DNA of 64,000 nt. It comes from Sorex araneus. Its lineage: Eukaryota > Chordata > Mammalia > Eulipotyphla > Soricidae. The position numbers and the translations under genes are program-made. Shown in pieces: positions 58,520-64,000 of the stretch (its first letter is position 1; each line of letters begins with the position of its first letter). Under the pieces are notes generated by a model. The model made no database searches and was not told the DNA's origin. It saw nothing but the letters and a program-made list of their open reading frames with translations. Location of the stretch: NCBI RefSeq assembly GCF_027595985.1, contig NC_073304.1:48153137-48217136 (forward strand). The letters run 5' to 3'.

Positions 58520-59685
58520 CTTTTCTTTTCTCCACCCTTCTTTTATTAATCACACACCTTTCTTTCTGTCTGACCTGACAACTGGAACTTAGATTCCAAG
58601 AATATGATTGAGAGATCACTACAAGAAATAAAACTTCAGGTCCACTTCATCTCTGTTTCATTCCCCCAGTTCCTGAGCAAATCTATCCTCTGTTCTCTAT
58701 CATCCTTTACCCTAATACTTCCAAATAATTCCGTGAAATTTATATTGCTACTAAAGCACCAGAATAAAATCCAAATTTTGAAGAGATTTCCAATTAAGAT
58801 ACCCCCCAAAGTACTAACTATTGTCACTAATATTTATGAAACACTGACTGAATAGTAAACTGAAAGAATCCAGAACACTCCTTTAGGAGGTTCAGCACAA
58901 AGTGTGGTTTCTGTTGCAGGAAATATTTTTCTAGGTAGTCACTGGAAACTGGTTAGGGGAATTCCCTGTTTTTGTTAGACTCAATTCATTTGGCAAGAAA
59001 AATAGATGAATCTCTTCAACCGTCTCTTACTTGTCTGCTTCCTCCACCTCACCTCAGGTAAAGTGAGAAGCAAACAAGTCAGACTGTTTGCTACAAATGA
59101 ATGACTCAGACAATTGGGTTTTCCACCACCAAAGAAGGAGAATTAATGGTGTGGGGAATCCATGTTGTCAGCTACATAGTGAGCACGTCTGCCCTATTAT
59201 TACAAAAGTTAGTTTCCCAGAAGGAGGCCAGATTTAATTTGTTCCTTTTCTCCTATAAATTCTCTGTGATCATTATCTTTGTCTAAATGGTAATCATTCA
59301 ATCTTTATTTTATTCAATAGTTGTTAAGTATCTATGTGCCAGGGATAGTGTTGAAAGCCGTAATAGTGAAAAAAATCGAACTATAAGGAGCTCACATTCT
59401 ATTAGGAATGAATGTCATAAGTGAAGTGTAATACAAATGAAAGCACAAGATAGGGTAAATGTTGTGAGAAATTGTAATGTGATAATTTGCAGAAAATAAA
59501 TTAGGTGACGGAAGCTCAAGGTGATACAGCAGAAGGAAATAAGTTAACTAGACAGAAGAATGAAGAAAAAACGAACTATAAGCAAAAATAACAAAATGTA
59601 CTGAGGCTCTTAACAAGGTGTTGGCATGTTAGAAAAACTGAAAAACTCAGAGAGCAGAATTCAGAGAAGAGGGGAAGAATAATAA
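58520..59685. other. No gene; possible ancient repeat
   Basis: 59290-59420 ('gttaagtatctatgtgccag', 'aggagctcacattctattag') resembles a widespread ancient mammalian interspersed repeat I cannot name. The rest is unclassified. An 83-residue frame at 58604-58855 has no recognisable domain. Confidence 0.4.
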
Positions 59686-59689
59686 AAAA

Positions 59690-60323
59690 CTCAGTGAGAT
59701 CTACCAAAAATCTATTAGAACTAATATGTTAGTTAATCTGGTTTCAGAATACAAGGTCACTGGAATAAAGTCTATTGCATTCCAGGCATGAGCAATCCAA
59801 AATAAAATCAAGATGACAGTTTCATTTACAACAGTATCTTAAGAATAAAACATGTGGAATAAGTTTAACAACAGACATGCAAAACTTATACATTGAAAAT
59901 TATAAAACATGACTCAAAGAAATTTAAGATCTAAGTAAGTGAATATGCATCCCAAGTTGAAGAATCAGAAGATTTAATATTATTTAGACTCATATTCTCA
60001 TCAAACATTCACAGGTTCAACATAATTATCATCAATAATTCGGATTATTTCTTTATAGAAATTTACAAAATGATCCTGAGGCTCATATGGAAATTCAAAC
60101 ACCTAAAAATAACCATAACTGAAACAATATATAAAAAATAGAAAGATCTATCTCCATATTTCGAAAATTACTTCAAAGTAATTAAGACAGTGCAGTACTG
60201 GTAAGAAGACGTAGATATATCAATGCAACAGAAGTGAATATTCAGAAACAAATTCTTTTTTATTCATTAGTTTTTAACAAGGATACTCAGACAATAAATG
60301 GGAAATAGTCCTTTCCATATTTA
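59690..60323 (+). mobile_element. Old L1M ORF2, left part of a split element
   Basis: 'caggcatgagcaatccaaaa', 'acagtttcatttacaacagt', 'cttatacattgaaaattata', 'gatcctgaggctcatatgga', 'taattaagacagtgcagtac' and 'gtttttaacaaggatactca' are successive ORF2 segments of mammalian L1M. It stops at the RTE target site and resumes at 63886. Confidence 0.85.
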
Positions 60324-62390
60324 CATCACTTGTATCACTTGTATCACTTGTAGTCCTGTTGATCTTCGACTTGCTCAAGTGGGCGCCAATAACGTCTCCA
60401 TTTGTCCCTGTTGCGTGATAGTGCAGCCCAATGATATCTGCTTGCTCCAGGAACAGAAAGAGCCTCAAATTGTACATTCAGGGATTTGACGACGAAATGT
60501 GACAATCTAGTTGGTGGGCAGCCATGAGGTCTCCTGACGTCCCGTGGAATCCAGTCAGTAACAGCTCTAGTCCAGTGGTCGTCTCTGAATCGCATTACAT
60601 AACCGGCCCATCTGATTTTTGATGCCGTGGCAAACGAGACAGCATCCCTGATTTTTGACCATCGATGGAGGTCAGAACTCCAGATTCCTTCTCTCACTTG
60701 AGTGAGACATGATATTCCCAGCATAGCTCTTTCGATTCCTCTTTGGGATACCCTAATAGCATTCTCATCCTGTTTGTGGAGGGCCCAGGTCTCTGAGGCA
60801 TATGTTAGTGCAGGAAGAAGGGTGGAATTGAAAAGATATGCCTGGAGTCAGAGGTTCTTTGTCCTCTTAACCACTTCTTTGACGCTCTTGAATGCATTCC
60901 ATGCTGCTCTCTTCCTCCTGCGCAGTTCTGGCACCAAGTTGTTCCTCATGTTGATTTCTCGACCCAGGTACACATAGCTGCTGCATTCAGGGATGTTCAT
61001 TCCACTGAGAGCAAATGGAATGTCAGCGACCAGTTTGTTTTTCATGAACATTGTCTTGTTGAGATTCAGCTGCAATACGACCTTTCCACATTCGTGGTCG
61101 AAGTCGGCCAGCATTTGTGCCGCTTGGCTAATGTTTGGTGTTATGAGAATGATGTCATCAGCGAAGCAGAGGTGGTGTAATTGCCGACCGTCTATCTTCA
61201 CTCCCATTCCTTCCCATTCCAGTCATCGCATGATGTTCTCGAGGGTGGCACTGAAGAGTTTTGGTGAAATGGTATCACCTTGCCGCACCCCTCTCTTTAC
61301 ATCAATGATCACTTCCTTGTAGAATGGTGAGATCCTGGTGGTGAATCCACAATACAGCTCACCGGGGATTTTGATATACTGAATTTTGATATACTGGATT
61401 TTGATATACTGAATTTTGATATGCCCTGTTTGGCCAGGGCTTCGATGATTGCCTCAGTCTCAACAGAATCGAAGGCCTTCTTTAAGTCGATGAATGTTAG
61501 ACAGAGCAGCATCTTGAACTCTCGCGAAACTTCAATAAATTTGGTCACTGTGTGGATATGGTCTATCATGCTGAATTCTTTTCAGAACCCGGCTTGCTCG
61601 CATGGTTGTCCTTCGTCTAGTGTTCTGCCTATTCTATTCAGGATGACACGAGTGAACAACTTGTAGATGACAGACAGCAGGCAGATTGGGCGATAGTTGC
61701 TGATGTTGTGGATGTCTCCCTTCTTGTACAACAGAATGGTCCTACTGTTTTTCCACTGAGATGGAACCTTGAATTCAGAAAGGTAGCGTGTGAAGAGTCA
61801 GGCCTGTGTATTGATGAGTGCTGGTGGCAGATTCTTCAGGTGTTTGGGTCTGACCTTGTCCAGACCAGGTGCTGTTTGAGTCTTTACCAACAAAATGGCA
61901 TGTCGGATTTCAGAAGGGAGAACATTGGGAACGACATATCCATCCTGTAGAATTTGGTATGTGGGTAGGTGGACATGGCTGTCAAAGAAATACGAGTAGA
62001 AGTTGTGAATAATCCTCTGCATTGCCTTTATGGAGTATGTGATAGATCCTTTGGGAGGTCGGAGGGCAGTCATCTTGGTCTTGTAGATGGCGAAGGACAG
62101 GCGAGCATTGCGAATACTTTTCCCGACTTCTGCTTCACTGGCCAACACTGCTGCTCTTCTCTCTTTGAGGTCTTCATTTATCGCATCTCTGAACAGCTTT
62201 GTGAGCTCGGACGTTAGCTTATGGTTGCCTGAGGCTCACGCCAAACCACGTTGACGAATGAGCTCGAGAGTTTCTGAAGACAGGCGTCTGTTTGTGGCTT
62301 TCTCACTCTTGCCATTTTTCGCACAGACATGGAGGTGCTGAACCAGTCGATCGTATTCCTCATCGATGTTGTCAAGGACGATGTTGTCAT
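60324..62390 (-). pseudogene. RTE reverse transcriptase half
   Basis: Minus-strand translation in pieces: EEYDRLVQHLHVCAK, SSETLELIRQRGLA, a stop, [53 protein letters not shown] and [13 protein letters not shown]. These are followed by the RT core (FIDLKKAFDSVETEAIIEAL, with the conserved aspartate), the GVKIDGRQLHHLCFADD catalytic box (FADD at 61165-61154, intact here), LQLNLNKTMFMKN and SSYVYLGREINMRNNLVPEL. The C-terminal domain ends with RWAGYVMRFRDDHWTRAVTD and DKWRRYWRPLEQVEDQ. Several shifts, and a short expansion of an ATTTTGATATACTG-like unit at 61368-61422, break the frame. Where copies 1 and 2 have a stop after ETWAL, this copy reads H-K-Q. Confidence 0.93.
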
Positions 62391-62930
62391 CCACTACTCA
62401 GCCACCACCACGCTCCAGGCCGCTCTCCGGACACTTGGGCCGAACCTCACGCATGAGTGAAGCCCCGGAAAGCCAGGTAAGCAGAACTTTGTGACCTTAA
62501 ACTCTAGGTTCAACTCATTGAACCCTGGAAACAAGATCCTCTGTCTGCCTCCTCCAATCTCCAGCATCTGAGGGAGGGGTCCAACCCAGATGCCCCACCC
62601 TACCCAAGCCAGATAAATACCTCACTGGCCGACCCCCACTACATCCACTACCCAGCCACCACCACACTCCAGGCTGCTCTTCTGATACACCATAAAGTAA
62701 TTAATACCCATTATTCCTGCACCATATTTGATAGGTTTCAAATTTGGTGTGAACCATGGTAACACCTCTAAGGACGATTGGAGGCAGCCCTAAAAGCCTC
62801 CGTCCCTCTCGGAGAGCCCGGAAAGCTACTGAGAGTATCCCGCCCACATGGCAGAGCCTAGCAAGCTACCCGTCACGTATTCGATATCCCAACAACAGTA
62901 ACAATAATTGGCCTCATTCACCTGTCACCG
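62388..62930 (+). other. RTE 5' untranslated region with internal duplication and SINE-like block
   Basis: This lies between the inversion junction and the endonuclease frame. A segment of about 45 bases ('catccactactcagccacca', 'ccacgctccaggccgctctc') at 62388 recurs at 62642 with few changes, 254 bp downstream. 62806-62912 ('ctctcggagagcccggaaag', 'ctactgagagtatcccgcc', 'acgtattcgatatccc', 'aacagtaacaa') is the part shared with the body of the RTE-tailed SINEs. If the inversion ran to the end of the RNA, 62388 marks the 5' terminus of the element. Confidence 0.7.
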
Positions 62931-63875
62931 AAAGAGCCCCTAATACAACAGTGTTAAGAAAGATGAGCAAAGAGAGGCTGAAAAAATCTCGGGGACAAAC
63001 TAGACTGACAAAACGAAGAAAGACTAAAATAATTGTCTGTACTCTCAACGCATGGACACTGGCATCAGAAGCATCCATTGAGGACCTGATGGTGCAAGCG
63101 CAGAAGATCAAGTACGACATCATTGGTCTGACCAAAACAAGGAGACATCAATCACATCACGCCATTTTCATGCTGGAGAAGAATTGTTCCTTGGAACATG
63201 TGACAACAGAGGCATTGGTGGCGTTGGTGTCCTTGTCAACACAAACTTGGCCATGAGTATCGATTCATTGGAATGCCTAACATCCCAAATTGATTGGACG
63301 ATTACACTTGAATAGATGTGGCTCACTGCCTGCAGTTTCTGTCTTCATTGTCTACGCACCAACTTCCAACTATGATGAAGAAGAAATTGAGAGGTTCTAC
63401 ATGGAACTGAAGAAGTTCTACAAAGAAGACCACATCTTCTACAAGATCATTGTTGGTGATTTTAATGCCAAGATAGGTCCGTGAAGGTCGCCCGAAGAAC
63501 TCCACATTGGGACACATGGCCTAGAATGGAACGATCAGCGTGAGAGACTGTCTGAATTCATCATGCCGACCAAGACCATCCATGGTAACTCACAGTTCCA
63601 GAAGGCCAAATCTAAACGCTGGACATGGGAGTCTCCTGGTGGGCAGTTCCACAATGAAATTGACCACATCATATTCAATCAAAGGTTTTGCCTGACTGAT
63701 GTCACTGTTGTCCCAAAATTCCAAATGGGATTGGACCACCATCTCCTTCATGCAAAATTCTACTTCACAGAGTAGGGAGAAAAGTCTGCAAAATTTAAGT
63801 CTAAGAAGGCAACTCCCAGAATGACCACCAACTGGGAGCTCTTTGCCACTACTGCAGCAACATAGGAAGATGCCG
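62930..63875 (+). pseudogene. RTE apurinic-type endonuclease half
   Basis: N-terminal AP-like endonuclease domain of the RTE polyprotein. Readable motifs are VCTLNAWTLASEASIEDLM, YDIIGLTKTRRH, SVFIVYAPTSNYDEEEIE, FYKIIVGDFNAKIGP, RWTWESPGGQFHNEIDHIIF and MGLDHHLLHAKF, in the usual order. The frame is broken near 63170-63290 and by a stop right after KIGP (63482-63484). In this domain the acidic residue after 'GLT' is normally glutamate; here it is lysine (AAA at 63134-63136). Catalysis would be lost even without the frame breaks. The asparagine of GDFNAKIG and the terminal DH pair are present. Confidence 0.9.
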
Positions 63876-63885
63876 TCCATATTTA

Positions 63886-64000
63886 TATATACATACAAAA
63901 GAGGAAAATTAGACATTTGTCTCATACCATGTACAGAAAATCAACTCAATGTGTACCATTGAACTTAAGGAAAGAGCTAAAACTGCAAACACTTTTAGGT
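63886..64000 (+). mobile_element. Old L1M ORF2, right part of the split element
   Basis: 'aaattagacatttgtctcat', 'accatgtacagaaaatcaac', 'aaggaaagagctaaaactgc' continue the ORF2 sequence interrupted at 60323. Runs off the window. Confidence 0.8.

Larger units (their letters stand above)
60324..63875 (-). mobile_element. Near full-length RTE-clade LINE with inverted 5' half, 10-bp TSD
   Basis: TCCATATTTA flanks the insertion at 60314-60323 and 63876-63885, and the L1M sequence on either side is contiguous once it is removed, so the 3552 bp are a single insertion. The 3' end (minus orientation) is at the left, with a 'cttgtatcacttgtatcact' tail. The reverse transcriptase half runs minus to about 62390. 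From there the 5' UTR and endonuclease half run in plus orientation to 63875. The endonuclease half ends at residues EDAVH and the other half begins DNIVLDNIDEEYD, so the two are adjacent in the intact element. Together they give essentially the complete LINE. Confidence 0.93.

Overview
This is a stretch of mammalian nuclear DNA with no recognisable functional protein-coding gene. It is AT-rich, and most of what can be read is retroelements in various stages of decay. The best guess for the organism is a shrew, probably Sorex araneus. The reasons are a very abundant tRNA-derived SINE of the shrew (SOR-like) type, a lineage-specific L1 family with a characteristic 3' end, old mammal-wide repeats (MIR, MER5, MLT1, L1M), and an RTE-clade LINE whose protein resembles those of parasitic nematodes. 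From memory, and not checked here, a shrew RTE of this kind (RTE1_Sar) has been published as a nematode-shrew horizontal transfer.

Layout. 1-9 kb: an MLT1-type LTR, MIRs, scattered old SINEs, and the first SINEs carrying an RTE tail. 9-24 kb: several L1 3' ends with target-site duplications (TSDs), dense SINEs, a 147-bp palindrome inside an L1, a tandem SINE pair sharing one target site, a 150-bp (CTTT)n tract, and an L1-tailed element with an unusual CpG-rich 5' end. 24-37 kb: mostly unannotatable sequence with an MLT1 LTR, an L1 fragment carrying an (AAAG)n expansion, and a few SINEs. 37.3-38.1 kb: a processed PSME2 (PA28-beta) pseudogene on the minus strand with poly-A and a 12-bp TSD. 40-42 kb: a 1.7-kb L1 3' half with an RTE-tailed SINE inserted in its TSD. 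46-48.3 kb: an RTE copy and an L1 copy side by side, both with inverted 5' parts. 53.4-54.3 kb and 59.7-64 kb: old L1M sequence. 54.8-56.7 kb: a 5'-truncated RTE. 60.3-63.9 kb: a near-complete RTE (3.55 kb, 10-bp TSD) inserted in an L1M, with its 5' half inverted.

How the parts relate. The window holds an autonomous LINE (RTE), an internally deleted derivative (9.2 kb), and a SINE family whose body matches the RTE 5' region and whose end matches the RTE 3' terminus. That SINE carries the same tRNA-like head as the ordinary A-tailed SINE. The simplest reading is that RTE invaded, was reduced to short derivatives, and one was captured behind a tRNA promoter to make a second SINE family. The RTE lineage and its SINE derivatives are the most interesting content here. 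Coordinates of old SINEs and of elements without TSDs are approximate (about 10-20 bases), and all repeat names were assigned by eye.
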